Under the pieces are notes generated by a model. It saw only the letters and a program-made list of their open reading frames with translations, did not search any database and was not told the origin of the DNA. This document shows positions 43,406-52,578 of a stretch of 64,000 bases of DNA, piece after piece. Made by a program: the position numbers and the translations under genes. Source of the DNA: CAZBDV01 sp964490765 (GTDB lineage Bacteria > Cloacimonadota > Cloacimonadia > Cloacimonadales > JAJBBL01); NCBI GenBank assembly GCA_964490765.1, contig CAZBDV010000007.1, positions 1-64,000 of the forward strand. The letters run 5' to 3'. Every line of letters begins with the position of its first letter. Within the stretch, counting starts at the first letter, position 1.

Positions 43406-44982
43406 AGTATTTCCGTAACCTGATTCTGATAGAGACAAATGAATCTTCTATCCAAAAAGGGTCTAAGGAGATATTTCAAGCATTGAAAAAAGAATTAATG
43501 AATAAAGATCTGACTGACGAGATCAATGTCCTGGAAACCGGATCACTTGGACTCTTCGGAGAAGGAGTTTGTGCTGTAGTCTATCCTGATAATATCGTCT
43601 ACTGCAACCTGACTTTAGACGATATTCCAGAATTGATCGAAGAACACTTCGTAAAGGGTAGAGTTCTTACTCGACTGGTCATGAAGAAAACTGTCAGGAA
43701 TGATATCCCGCTCGGTTATGAAAAGAGAATAGTCCTAAAGAACTCAGGAGTTATTAATCCTGAAAATATTAATGATTACTTAGGCGTCCAAGGTTATGAA
43801 GCCTGGGAGCATGCTCTTCTGAAGAAGAAGCCGGAAGAGATCGTCGAAATAGTAAAAGCATCTGGCTTACGCGGCCGTGGTGGAGCTGGATTTCCCTGTG
43901 GCCTTAAGTGGAGTTTCACTTCCAGTATCGAATCAGAAAACAAACATGTGGTAATCAATGCCGATGAGGGGGAACCGGGAACCTTTAAAGACAGATTGAT
44001 TATGGAAGGGGATCCTCACAAACTGTTGGAAGGGACAATGATCACGTCCTATGCTGTTGGAGCACATACAGCTTACATCTACATCAGAGGTGAATATAAA
44101 CTCTGTATAGAACGACTGCAGAAAGCAATAAAACAGGCCTATGATTATGGACTGCTCGGTAAGAATATCTTTGATACCGGCTATAACCTGGATGTCTATC
44201 TCAGAATAGGTGCCGGTGCTTACGTATGCGGTGAAGAGACTGCCCTGATCGAATCTATGGAAGGTAATCGCGGTAATCCCCGTAACAAGCCACCTTACCC
44301 AGGTCAAGCCGGTTTTCAGCAGTATCCAACTGTCGTCAACAATGTCGAAACCGTAACCAATATTCCTTCAATAATTCTCAAAGGTGCTGATTGGTATAAG
44401 AATATCGGCACACCAGAGAGCCCGGGAACTAAAGTATTCACTATCCTCGGTGATGTTGATGTACCCGGTCTCTGTGAAGTCGAGATGGGAACCACCCTCC
44501 GAACGATTATTAACAGATATGGTGGTGGCATGAAGCAGGGAAGCCGGTTCAAAGCTGCGCTTGTTGGTGGAGCAGCAGGTATATTCATCCCTGATGAGAT
44601 GCTCGATGTAAAAATGGATTTCTATAGTCTGGCAGAATATAAAGCAATACTCGGTTCCGGTGCAATTCTTGTTATGGATAACTCGGTCAATATCGCTGAT
44701 ATGCTCGAATCAATCATTCGCTTCTTCCGTCACGAATCGTGTGGAAAGTGTATGCCCTGCAGTAACGGAAACGAGATGCTATACAGATCTATAAAAGCAA
44801 TTAAAAGAGGAGAAGCTGACGAAAGTGAGCTCGATAAGATGGTTATTATTGCGGAAACAATGCATAAAACATCTTTCTGTGCTCTGGGTCAATCTCTCTT
44901 ACTTGTGGTAAAGAGTGCAATCGAGAACTTCAAAGATGATTTTCTGACCTATTTAAGGAACAGAAAAGCAGTGAATAATTAA
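43402..44982 (+). CDS. NuoF-like flavoprotein subunit of the hydrogenase (HndC/HydB-like)
   Basis: A 526-residue subunit expected to bind FMN and NAD(P)H. Residues about 1-100 are a thioredoxin-like domain, and the NuoF domain follows with GLRGRGGAGFP (NADH site), ADEGEPGTFKDR (FMN site) and GAGAYVCGEETAL. The [4Fe-4S] site SCGKCMPC plus the Cys of TSFCALG is intact. Two departures from typical HndC/HydB stand out. The N-terminal domain lacks its cluster cysteines (IETNESS and ETGSLGLFG), and the protein stops soon after the NuoF domain without the C-terminal ferredoxin-like [4Fe-4S] pair. It starts inside the NuoE-like gene. Confidence 0.92.
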   Translation: MKYFRNLILIETNESSIQKGSKEIFQALKKELMNKDLTDEINVLETGSLGLFGEGVCAVVYPDNIVYCNLTLDDIPELIEEHFVKGRVLTRLVMKKTVRNDIPLGYEKRIVLKNSGVINPENINDYLGVQGYEAWEHALLKKKPEEIVEIVKASGLRGRGGAGFPCGLKWSFTSSIESENKHVVINADEGEPGTFKDRLIMEGDPHKLLEGTMITSYAVGAHTAYIYIRGEYKLCIERLQKAIKQAYDYGLLGKNIFDTGYNLDVYLRIGAGAYVCGEETALIESMEGNRGNPRNKPPYPGQAGFQQYPTVVNNVETVTNIPSIILKGADWYKNIGTPESPGTKVFTILGDVDVPGLCEVEMGTTLRTIINRYGGGMKQGSRFKAALVGGAAGIFIPDEMLDVKMDFYSLAEYKAILGSGAILVMDNSVNIADMLESIIRFFRHESCGKCMPCSNGNEMLYRSIKAIKRGEADESELDKMVIIAETMHKTSFCALGQSLLLVVKSAIENFKDDFLTYLRNRKAVNN

Positions 44983-44993
44983 GAGGTGTAAAG

Positions 44994-46775
44994 ATGGGAA
45001 GAATGATTAACCTTACAATAGATGGCAAAAAAGTAAATGTAGCAGAGAATACCACCATTATCAAGGCTGCAGATGAGATTGGGATCAAGATCCCTTCTCT
45101 CTGTTATCATGAAGACCTGATTCCGACTTCCGGTTGCGGCGTATGTGTAGTCGAGATCGAAGGTTCTGACATGCCTAAGCGAGCTTGCAGCACCACGGTC
45201 TATGAAGGCATGAATGTAAAAACAAACAGTATCCAGCTACGAAACCTGAGAAAGATGCTTATTGAACTTATACTGGCTGACCATCATGTTGACTGTCCTA
45301 CCTGTATAGCCAATAACAAATGTGAATTACAGGACCTGGCCTATTACATGGGAGTCAAGACCGAAGATATTGCCTCCCTGATGAAAAAAGAGCCGGTAGA
45401 CGATAGTAGTGTCTCAATAGTACGAGACCCCAATAAATGTATAGCCTGTGGCCGCTGTGTTACTGTTTGTAATGAAATTCAGACAGTATATGCTCTGACA
45501 CATGTCAACCGTGGTTTTGATGTCGAGATTAATACCCCTTTTAGTAAAGGGATGGCTGATAGTATTTGTATCAACTGTGGCCAGTGTGCTGTTTACTGTC
45601 CTACTGCCGCTTTAACCGAGAAGATAGAGACCGACCAGGTCTGGACAGAATTACTGAATCCAGCGAAGCATGTTGTTATTCAGGCCGCACCTGCGGTTAG
45701 AGTAACTCTGGGCGAAGAGTTCGGAATGGAAGAGGGCTCTCTTACAGTCGGCAAGATGTATGCCGCTTTCCGCAGATTAGGTTTTGATGCAATCTTCGAT
45801 ACAAACTTCACGGCAGATCTCACGATTATGGAGGAAGGAACTGAATTTGTAACACGCTTCAAAGAGGGTGGAACCCTTCCGCTCATTACTTCCTGTTCAC
45901 CCGGCTGGGTTAAATTCATGGAGACCTATTATTCAGACCTTGCTGATAATGTCTCTACCTGCAAATCTCCTCAACAGATGTTCGGTGCTCTGGTAAAAAC
46001 ATTCTATGCAAAAGAGAAGAACATTACACCCGAAAGCATTACATCTGTATCGATCATGCCCTGTACAGCCAAGAAATTCGAGGCGAGAAGATCGGAGATG
46101 AACGATTCCGGATATCAGGATGTTGACTATGTTCTCACAACTAGAGAAATTGCACGAATGATTAAAGAAGCAGGTATTGACTTCAAACATCTTGAAGATG
46201 AAAAGGCTGATGACCTGATGGGTATCTATACCGGAGCTGGCACTATCTTTGGTGCCACCGGAGGAGTCATGGAAGCAGCCCTGAGATCTGCATATTACCT
46301 TATAACAGGCAAAAATCTGCCAGACTGTGAAATCAAAGCAGTTCGCGGTATGGAAGGAATCAAGGAAGCTGTTGTCGATGTTGACGGTATCAAGGTAAAA
46401 ATAGCTGTTGCCCATAGTTTGGGCCATGCCAGAAAGCTAATGGACAAAATCCGTAAACAGATCGAAGAGACAGGTAAATCCGACTATCATTTCATAGAAG
46501 TGATGGCTTGCCCTGGTGGCTGTGTCGGTGGCGGGGGACAACCATTCGGCAGCAGTCTTGCGACTCGAGCTCGTAGAGGCGAAACTCTCTATAAAGAAGA
46601 TAAGGGACTCAAATTGAGGTTCTCTCATGAAAATCCAGCTGTAGCAGCTCTCTATGAAAAATTCCTTGGCTCACCAGGTTCAGAGATAGCTCATAATCTA
46701 CTTCATACACATTACTTCCATAGAGATAAACTGGAAGGCAAAGTAGTCAAAGAAGCTACTTATAAAAATCACTAA
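44994..46775 (+). CDS. hydA: [FeFe]-hydrogenase catalytic subunit (HndD/HydA-like)
   Basis: A 593-residue group A hydrogenase that makes or oxidises H2. The N-terminal wiring includes a plant-type [2Fe-2S] domain (SGCGVCVVE), a His/Cys-ligated [4Fe-4S] cluster (HHVDCPTCIANNKC) and two [4Fe-4S] clusters (CIACGRCVTVC and CINCGQCAVYC). The H-cluster motifs are L1 TSCSPGW (299-305), L2 MPCTAKKFE (355-363) and L3 MACPGGC (504-510). A small-subunit-like tail (HNLLHTHYFHRDKL) ends the protein. L1 has Ser where many hydrogenases have the second Cys of TSCCPGW. With the NuoE/NuoF-like subunits it probably forms an NAD(P)-linked, possibly electron-bifurcating, complex. Confidence 0.95.
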   Translation: MGRMINLTIDGKKVNVAENTTIIKAADEIGIKIPSLCYHEDLIPTSGCGVCVVEIEGSDMPKRACSTTVYEGMNVKTNSIQLRNLRKMLIELILADHHVDCPTCIANNKCELQDLAYYMGVKTEDIASLMKKEPVDDSSVSIVRDPNKCIACGRCVTVCNEIQTVYALTHVNRGFDVEINTPFSKGMADSICINCGQCAVYCPTAALTEKIETDQVWTELLNPAKHVVIQAAPAVRVTLGEEFGMEEGSLTVGKMYAAFRRLGFDAIFDTNFTADLTIMEEGTEFVTRFKEGGTLPLITSCSPGWVKFMETYYSDLADNVSTCKSPQQMFGALVKTFYAKEKNITPESITSVSIMPCTAKKFEARRSEMNDSGYQDVDYVLTTREIARMIKEAGIDFKHLEDEKADDLMGIYTGAGTIFGATGGVMEAALRSAYYLITGKNLPDCEIKAVRGMEGIKEAVVDVDGIKVKIAVAHSLGHARKLMDKIRKQIEETGKSDYHFIEVMACPGGCVGGGGQPFGSSLATRARRGETLYKEDKGLKLRFSHENPAVAALYEKFLGSPGSEIAHNLLHTHYFHRDKLEGKVVKEATYKNH

Positions 46776-46787
46776 TAGTTCTTGGAA

Positions 46788-46818
46788 GCCGTTACGGAGT
46801 GTTCTGCTCCGTAACGGC
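46788..46818 (+). other. Strong hairpin between hydA and hydG
   Basis: A perfect 12-bp stem GCCGTTACGGAG/CTCCGTAACGGC with a 7-nt loop. No T run follows, so it may be a processing or stability element, or a weak attenuator, rather than a classical terminator. Confidence 0.6.
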
Positions 46819-46907
46819 AAATCTCCGCTCAGTTCCCATATCGTACACAGGTAATTCCCCTATTGACATCTATACGGGAAGAACTATATTATTCTCAGGT
46901 AATGAAA

Positions 46908-48305
46908 ATGTTAGATAGAAAGAGTTTTATAGACAATAAGTATCTAGAAGAGCTGCTTAATCGACCTTCTAAGAATGACCCCGGCAGGATTAACGAGATC
47001 CTCGCCAGAGGTGGTGAAAAGAAAGGTCTCAATCTGGAAGATGTTGCATTTCTCAGCCGTATATCTGATCCTGACCAGCTTTCTCTTCTATACAAGACAG
47101 CACAAAAGATAAAAAATGATATCTACGGGAACCGGATAGTTATTTTTGCCCCCCTCTATGTCTCTAATGAATGTGCTAATATTTGTGATTATTGCGGTTT
47201 TAGAGCCGACAATAAAGATCTTTTACGCAGAACACTCTCTCCCGAAGAACTGCAGCAGGAGACTCGAATCCTGGAAACTCAAGGATTTAAAAGGCTGTTG
47301 CTCGTTTATGGAGAACATCCCCGCTTCGACGGAGAATGGATAGCAGAAAGTATAGAAGCAGTTTATCGGGGAGAAGGAACCAAAAGAGAGATTCGTAGAA
47401 TCAATATAAACACAGCCCCTCTCTCTGTAGAAGACTTCAAGATAGTAAAAAAAACCGGAATCGGAACCTATCAGTGTTTTCAAGAGACATATCATCGTGA
47501 GACCTATGAGAAGGTTCATCTCAAAGGAAAGAAGAGCAACTATATCAGAAGATTATACGCTCACGATGATGCGTTTGTAGCTGGTATTGACGATGTAGGA
47601 CTGGGTGTACTCTTCGGACTGTATGACTGGAAATATGAACTCCTTGGCTTACTCAGTCACTCCTATCATCTGGAATCGAAATATGGAGTCGGGCCTCATA
47701 CGATCTCATTTCCAAGGATTGAACCAGCTCTTAATGCTCCTATCTCAGAAGCTCCACCCTATCAAGTCAGTGATACTGATCTGAAAAAGATTATCGCTAT
47801 AATCCGTATTGCAGTGCCTTATACCGGAATAATTCTCACTACCCGTGAGACTGGTCAACTCCGCAATGAATTACTTAAACTGGGTGTTTCACAGATTTCT
47901 GCTGCTTCCAGAACCTATCCGGGTGGTTATTTTGACGAAATGCACAACCAACCAAGCAAGCAACAGTTCTCCATTGGAGACACTCGTTCTCTTGACGAAG
48001 TGATCAGAGATCTTGCCCAGATGGGATATATACCCTCCTTCTGCACATCCTGCTATAGAAAAGGGCGAACAGGACAGGCCTTCATGGAATATGCCAGACC
48101 TGGTAATATCCATAAGTTCTGTAAGCCAAATGCTATCCTCAGCTTTTTGGAATACCTGCTTGATTACGCAAGCCCAGAAACAAAACAGGAAGGACTTAAA
48201 ATAGTTAAAAGGGAACTTGTTGATGTCACCGATCCCGAAATAAAGAAGCTTCTCAATGATTACTACGATAAGACTTTAGCAGGTGAACGTGATCTGTTGC
48301 TCTAA
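46908..48305 (+). CDS. hydG: [FeFe]-hydrogenase maturase HydG (radical SAM tyrosine lyase)
   Basis: HydG cleaves tyrosine to supply the CO and CN ligands of the H cluster. The radical SAM motif is CANICDYC (CX3CX2C), and the C-terminal auxiliary cluster motif CTSC plus the downstream Cys of HKFCKPNA is present. Other family blocks are CFQETYHRETYEKVH and SFPRIEPA. The ATG at 46908 is chosen because AGG lies 8 bp upstream; an upstream TTG at 46863 would add 15 residues. It follows hydA after a hairpin and precedes hydF by 10 bp. The third maturase, HydE, is not in this window. Confidence 0.95.
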   Translation: MLDRKSFIDNKYLEELLNRPSKNDPGRINEILARGGEKKGLNLEDVAFLSRISDPDQLSLLYKTAQKIKNDIYGNRIVIFAPLYVSNECANICDYCGFRADNKDLLRRTLSPEELQQETRILETQGFKRLLLVYGEHPRFDGEWIAESIEAVYRGEGTKREIRRININTAPLSVEDFKIVKKTGIGTYQCFQETYHRETYEKVHLKGKKSNYIRRLYAHDDAFVAGIDDVGLGVLFGLYDWKYELLGLLSHSYHLESKYGVGPHTISFPRIEPALNAPISEAPPYQVSDTDLKKIIAIIRIAVPYTGIILTTRETGQLRNELLKLGVSQISAASRTYPGGYFDEMHNQPSKQQFSIGDTRSLDEVIRDLAQMGYIPSFCTSCYRKGRTGQAFMEYARPGNIHKFCKPNAILSFLEYLLDYASPETKQEGLKIVKRELVDVTDPEIKKLLNDYYDKTLAGERDLLL

Positions 48306-48315
48306 ATACTGACCG

Positions 48316-49551
48316 ATGAAGAAAACAACTGTCTCTATGCGCCCCAATATTGGTATCTTTGGTAAGAGGAATGTCGGTAAATCTTCTCTGATCAATGCCC
48401 TGACCGGGCAAGAGCTCGCAATCGTCTCAGAGTTTGCCGGAACAACAACAGATCCTGTAGGAAAGGCGATGGAGATTTTGCCACTGGGACCGGTATTCAT
48501 TCTTGATACAGCTGGATTAGATGATATCGGCGATCTGGGAGCTAAAAGAGTTGAAAAGACTTATACTGTATTGAGAAGAACTGATCTTGCCCTTCATGTA
48601 ACCACATATAATGATTTTGATCAGACTGACAAAGATTTTCTGAAAAGAGAGAAGAATGTAATTGTTGTCTTCAATAAGAGTGATCTGGCATATAGTGAAA
48701 CAGCTGTTACCAATGCAGTTGATTATCTGAAAAGACAAAGTATAGACTACATATCTGTCTCTGCAATGACCGGTTCAAACATTGCACAACTAAGAATAAT
48801 GATTACCGCCAGAGTACCTGAAATCATATCTTCTGAGGCTGTAATCACTGATTTGATCAAGTCTGATGACATTGTTCTACAGGTGATGCCTATCGATTCT
48901 TCAGCACCTAAAGGCAGGATTATTTTACCACAGGAACAGGTTCTGAGAGAAGCTCTTGATAACCATGCAATATCAATCTGTATCCAACCGGAGGAAATAT
49001 TACAGACACTACAGAGTCTCAAGCAGAAACCTCGATTAGCTATAACAGACTCGCAGGTTATTGAAAGAGTTACTGATATTATACCCGATGATATAATGCT
49101 AACTACGTATTCTATCCTCTTCTCCCGTTTGAAAGGGAACCTGAATACATTCATTTCAGGCCTGGAAGCTATTAGCAGATTAAGGGAAAATGATAGAGTT
49201 ATGATCGCTGAAGCCTGCACTCATCACAGACAATCTGATGATATTGGCACTATAAAGATACCTCGATGGCTTCAAGACTATACAGGTAAAAAACTGAATT
49301 TTCTGGTAAATGCGGGTAAAATACTTCATCAGGACTTGAGAGAAGTGAAGCTGATAATTCATTGCGGCGGTTGTATGATAAACAAAAAAGAGATGTTATC
49401 AAGAATGGAACTGGCCAATGATATCGAGATTCCCATTACCAACTATGGAGTTTTAATCGCTCATATGCATGATTCTCTGAGACGGACATTACAACCATTT
49501 CCGGAGAGTTACAATACCTATAAAAGAATGGTTAATCTCAATTCCATCTAG
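48316..49551 (+). CDS. hydF: [FeFe]-hydrogenase maturation GTPase HydF
   Basis: The scaffold on which the di-iron subcluster is assembled before transfer to HydA. 411 residues: G1 GKRNVGKSS, switch FAGTTTDPV, G3 DTAGLDD and G4 NKSD. The C-terminal cluster-binding domain has ACTHH and HCGGC, the conserved CxH and CGGC ligands. The end VLIAHMHDSLRRTLQPFP is typical. It closes the hydrogenase cluster, and no clear terminator follows. Confidence 0.95.
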   Translation: MKKTTVSMRPNIGIFGKRNVGKSSLINALTGQELAIVSEFAGTTTDPVGKAMEILPLGPVFILDTAGLDDIGDLGAKRVEKTYTVLRRTDLALHVTTYNDFDQTDKDFLKREKNVIVVFNKSDLAYSETAVTNAVDYLKRQSIDYISVSAMTGSNIAQLRIMITARVPEIISSEAVITDLIKSDDIVLQVMPIDSSAPKGRIILPQEQVLREALDNHAISICIQPEEILQTLQSLKQKPRLAITDSQVIERVTDIIPDDIMLTTYSILFSRLKGNLNTFISGLEAISRLRENDRVMIAEACTHHRQSDDIGTIKIPRWLQDYTGKKLNFLVNAGKILHQDLREVKLIIHCGGCMINKKEMLSRMELANDIEIPITNYGVLIAHMHDSLRRTLQPFPESYNTYKRMVNLNSI

Positions 49552-49733
49552 TTATTCTCTCCCTGTCGGTAGATTTATCTTCATACAAGAAATTACTTGA
49601 CCCCATACACGAGCGATATTATTTTATTGATAGTGAGTAAGATACGAAGCTTGCTCTCAAATAAGGTGCATAAATAGAGAAGTAGCTGTAACTAAACTTC
49701 TCAATAAACGTTAAAAGAGGTGATGAGGTGGAA

Positions 49734-50291
49734 ATGAATGAAAAAGATATAATCCTCAAAGCAAAGTACGATATATCAGCATTTGAATATCTGTATGATA
49801 AGTACTTCTTACAGATATACAAGTTCGTAATGCTGAGAGTTAAGAACAGAGATGTAGCTCACGACGTAGTTTCTGATGTATTCTACAAAGCTATGACGAA
49901 ACTGCATCTCTTTAAATGGCGTTCTATCCCGTTCTCATCCTGGTTATACAGAATAGCAGTGAATGAGATCAGCAATCATTACCGGAGAGAGAAAAAGAAA
50001 CATAAACTCGTAGGTGAATTGATGGTGGAGAAAGATACTTTCGAGTCTCCTCCGGAAATGGACGAAACGATGAGCTATGAGTTCATACGTGAGTATATTA
50101 AGGAATTACCTCAAAGAGATCAGGATGTAATTACTCTACGCTACTTCGAGAAGAAGAGCTTTCAAGAAATTTCTGAGATAATAGGTAAAAAAGAAGGTTA
50201 TATAAGGGTCATATTACACAGAGCTTTGAAAAAACTCGAACAAACGCTACCAAAAGAGGTTTTGGAATATGTCGGTCGAAAAGTATCTTGA
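49734..50291 (+). CDS. ECF-type RNA polymerase sigma factor
   Basis: A 185-residue group 4 sigma factor. Region 2 (about 15-85) has FEYLYDKYFLQIYKFV, DVAHDVVSDVFYKAM and WLYRIAVNEISNHYRR. Region 4 (about 120-180) has LPQRDQDVITLRYFEKKSFQEI (shortened here) and GYIRVILHRALKKL. The ATG at 49734 follows GAGG at 5 bp. It overlaps the next gene, a small membrane protein that may be its anti-sigma factor, and a PDZ protein follows. The target promoters are unknown. Confidence 0.93.
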   Translation: MNEKDIILKAKYDISAFEYLYDKYFLQIYKFVMLRVKNRDVAHDVVSDVFYKAMTKLHLFKWRSIPFSSWLYRIAVNEISNHYRREKKKHKLVGELMVEKDTFESPPEMDETMSYEFIREYIKELPQRDQDVITLRYFEKKSFQEISEIIGKKEGYIRVILHRALKKLEQTLPKEVLEYVGRKVS

Positions 50292-50778
50292 GAATATAAA
50301 ACTTCCAGAAGACAGCCCGGGTCCTTTTTCAGTGAGACTGAGATACAATCTCAAGAACCAGCTGTATGAAAGACACCGAAAGAGAGAGAGGTTGCAGAAA
50401 TTTGTCGGTAATCTTGCTCTCGTGATGTTCATACTGGTATCAGTTATGATCTACAGACCAAACCTGGCCGCAACTCTTCATGATAATCTGCTCTGCAGAA
50501 CTGGTATAATCAATAATGGCAATGAAGATGAAAAGCAGCTTCTGGCTGAACAGAGGCAGGCTGAAATCGAATTACCTGACCAGGGCAGATTTCTTGGTAT
50601 GGCTCATAGTGTTTCAACATCGGGACGAGGATATTCTCCCTATCAGATAATGGAACTATCCGATCTTCCTGAAGAAACCCCTTACATAATCCGTAAAGTT
50701 AAGGATAGCAATAATAGACATATCTATATCTTAACAGAAATAGAAGCTGTAGATAATAGACGACAAGATCTCTATTGA
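50269..50778 (+). CDS. Single-pass membrane protein, possible anti-sigma factor
   Basis: A 169-residue protein with a basic cytoplasmic N-terminus (1-46), one membrane helix (about 47-65, NLALVMFILVSVMIY) and an extracytoplasmic tail. The gene overlaps the 3' end of the ECF sigma gene by 23 bp, which is the usual arrangement for sigma/anti-sigma pairs. The cytoplasmic part is short and lacks the HX3CX2C zinc motif of ZAS-type anti-sigma factors. The role is therefore inferred from topology and position only. Confidence 0.55.
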   Translation: MSVEKYLENIKLPEDSPGPFSVRLRYNLKNQLYERHRKRERLQKFVGNLALVMFILVSVMIYRPNLAATLHDNLLCRTGIINNGNEDEKQLLAEQRQAEIELPDQGRFLGMAHSVSTSGRGYSPYQIMELSDLPEETPYIIRKVKDSNNRHIYILTEIEAVDNRRQDLY

Positions 50779-50799
50779 TGGAGGTTTTACAGACCTGAG

Positions 50800-51678
50800 A
50801 TGAAAGCGTTCCTCTATGCTGTTCTTATATTATCCCTTCAGTTCATCATCTTCCCTCTTCTCTCAATCAATAGCGCCTATCTTGGTGTTTATCTGGAGGA
50901 CATGAGCGAAGAAGAGAAGAACCTTTATGATATCAATCACGGTGTGCGAATCGATACGGTGATTCCCGATTCTCCGGCAGATAGAGAAGGATTACAGACG
51001 AATGATATCATACTCCGCATTAACGATATGCCTATTACCCTACAGGATCAGGTGCGAACCATCATCAGGTATTCACATCCCGGAGATATAATAGAGGTCG
51101 AGATACTGAGTAATAGAGAACAGAAGAATCTGAAAATCACTCTTGGTGATTTAAGGTCTGTTGATCGTGCCCGACTTAAGTTAATGAATCCCAAAACAAA
51201 ACATATTGGAGTAAAACTTCAATATCTCTCAGAACAGCTAAAGGAGTATTTTCAGATTGAGAATGGAGTCCTGATTGCTGAAGTGAGAGCCTCTTCACCA
51301 GCAGATTCAGCCGGACTGAAAGCAGGTGATGTCATAGTAGCTATAGAAGAATGGCCTATAAACAGAGTAAGGGATGTTATCAATATAATTGAAAGCAAAG
51401 ATGCCGGAGATTTGATACTGATTGATTATGTTAGGAATGGTGATAAATATCAGGTTGAAGTTGAGATTACAGAGACGGAAGAGCTGTTCAGCTTTGATCT
51501 CAACAACGAGATAATATTTCTCGGTAATCAAGAAATTGATGTTTCGGAAGTAAACAGATGGTTTGAGTCAGTCTTTTCTGATTCCACTCAAATGAGTCTT
51601 GAAGAGAAAATAAAAACCCTCCAGAAAGAGATAAATCGGATCAGAAGAGATTTGTTTGAACAGAAACAGAACCGCTGA
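50800..51678 (+). CDS. Exported protein with two PDZ domains
   Basis: A 292-residue protein with an N-terminal signal peptide or anchor (about 1-25). Two PDZ domains follow at about 28-110 (TVIPDSPADREGLQTNDIIL, shortened) and 130-225 (ASSPADSAGLKAGDVIVAI), then an acidic C-terminal tail with a coiled coil (about 265-290). There is no protease domain, unlike HtrA. It lies directly after the ECF sigma and membrane protein genes, so it could help regulate envelope-stress signalling (inference). The ribosome site GGAGG is unusually far (15 bp) from the ATG. Confidence 0.75.
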   Translation: MKAFLYAVLILSLQFIIFPLLSINSAYLGVYLEDMSEEEKNLYDINHGVRIDTVIPDSPADREGLQTNDIILRINDMPITLQDQVRTIIRYSHPGDIIEVEILSNREQKNLKITLGDLRSVDRARLKLMNPKTKHIGVKLQYLSEQLKEYFQIENGVLIAEVRASSPADSAGLKAGDVIVAIEEWPINRVRDVINIIESKDAGDLILIDYVRNGDKYQVEVEITETEELFSFDLNNEIIFLGNQEIDVSEVNRWFESVFSDSTQMSLEEKIKTLQKEINRIRRDLFEQKQNR

Positions 51679-51687
51679 CCAGCCTTA

Positions 51688-52578
51688 TCATTCTTTCCCT
51701 TTCATCCTAGTAACGTTGAAGAGTAAATCGAACAACCGCCCTTCATTGCCACTTATCTCACCGAATGTGATACCGAGTTCATTAAGCTTGTTCATGACTT
51801 TTATTGCTTCTGAATAACGATCATGCATCGTATAGATCTTAATCAGATCATAATAAGCTCCGTAATAAGGTGGAAACTTTTCTATAGACTGATTGAGTAT
51901 CTCGATAGCTTTGTTTGTCTGCCCTATCTTTTCACAGGTAAGGGCATACATACGATAGAATGATGGAGTCTCAACCTGAGAAGACTCTGTATCCAGAAAA
52001 TCGACATAAGCCTTCAGCCATTGCCTGGTATGAAAATAGGCTGCTCCACGAATATATAATAACTCACTAACCTTCCCAAAACGCTTTTCAGCTCTTTCTA
52101 TTAGGTCTATTATCTTATCATATCGCTCATATTCAAGATAGAGTTTACCGAGCAGAATATAGGGTTTTTCGGAATAATCACTGCTCAGTATCAACTCCTC
52201 GAGCAGCTCTATCGCCTGATATCCTTTGTCCAGTTTATAAAGAGCTACACACCTGTTATAAGTCGCTTCAGGGATAACCTCAGAAATCAAATCAAAATAC
52301 TGTTCTGCTGTCTCGAAATCTCTGTTTACGAGATGACAGTAGGCAAGTTTGAAGATAATGTCTACATTACGGGAGTCGAGATTGAGCGCTTGTTCATAAC
52401 ACTTAACTGCCTGTTCATATGCATCTCTGAAAAAGTAGAGATTGCCAAGTTCGTTATGAAGACGCAACTCCTGAGGATACTTTTCGATGGCTTTCTTTAA
52501 GGTTTGTGTTGCTTTCAACCAGTTAGAGTCTACTTCATATTTAACTTGCCAGATAATCCTATCTATCTCGTTTTTCAT
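51688..52578 (-). CDS. Tetratricopeptide-repeat protein
   Basis: A 296-residue protein made almost wholly of TPR-type helix pairs. Repeats are recognisable around residues 35-70 (LHNELGNLYFFRDAYEQAVKCYEQAL, in part), 70-103, 105-137, 140-172, 205-240 and 238-270. There is no signal peptide. It probably works as a protein-protein scaffold. Its start overlaps the dus gene by 20 bp, so the two are probably co-transcribed with trmH. Confidence 0.8.
   Translation of the reverse strand: MKNEIDRIIWQVKYEVDSNWLKATQTLKKAIEKYPQELRLHNELGNLYFFRDAYEQAVKCYEQALNLDSRNVDIIFKLAYCHLVNRDFETAEQYFDLISEVIPEATYNRCVALYKLDKGYQAIELLEELILSSDYSEKPYILLGKLYLEYERYDKIIDLIERAEKRFGKVSELLYIRGAAYFHTRQWLKAYVDFLDTESSQVETPSFYRMYALTCEKIGQTNKAIEILNQSIEKFPPYYGAYYDLIKIYTMHDRYSEAIKVMNKLNELGITFGEISGNEGRLFDLLFNVTRMKGKE

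Noticed and set aside
46788..46818. Hairpin as a standard terminator ending the hydrogenase structural genes
   Set aside because: The 12-bp stem is perfect but no T run follows; listed as an unassigned structural element.
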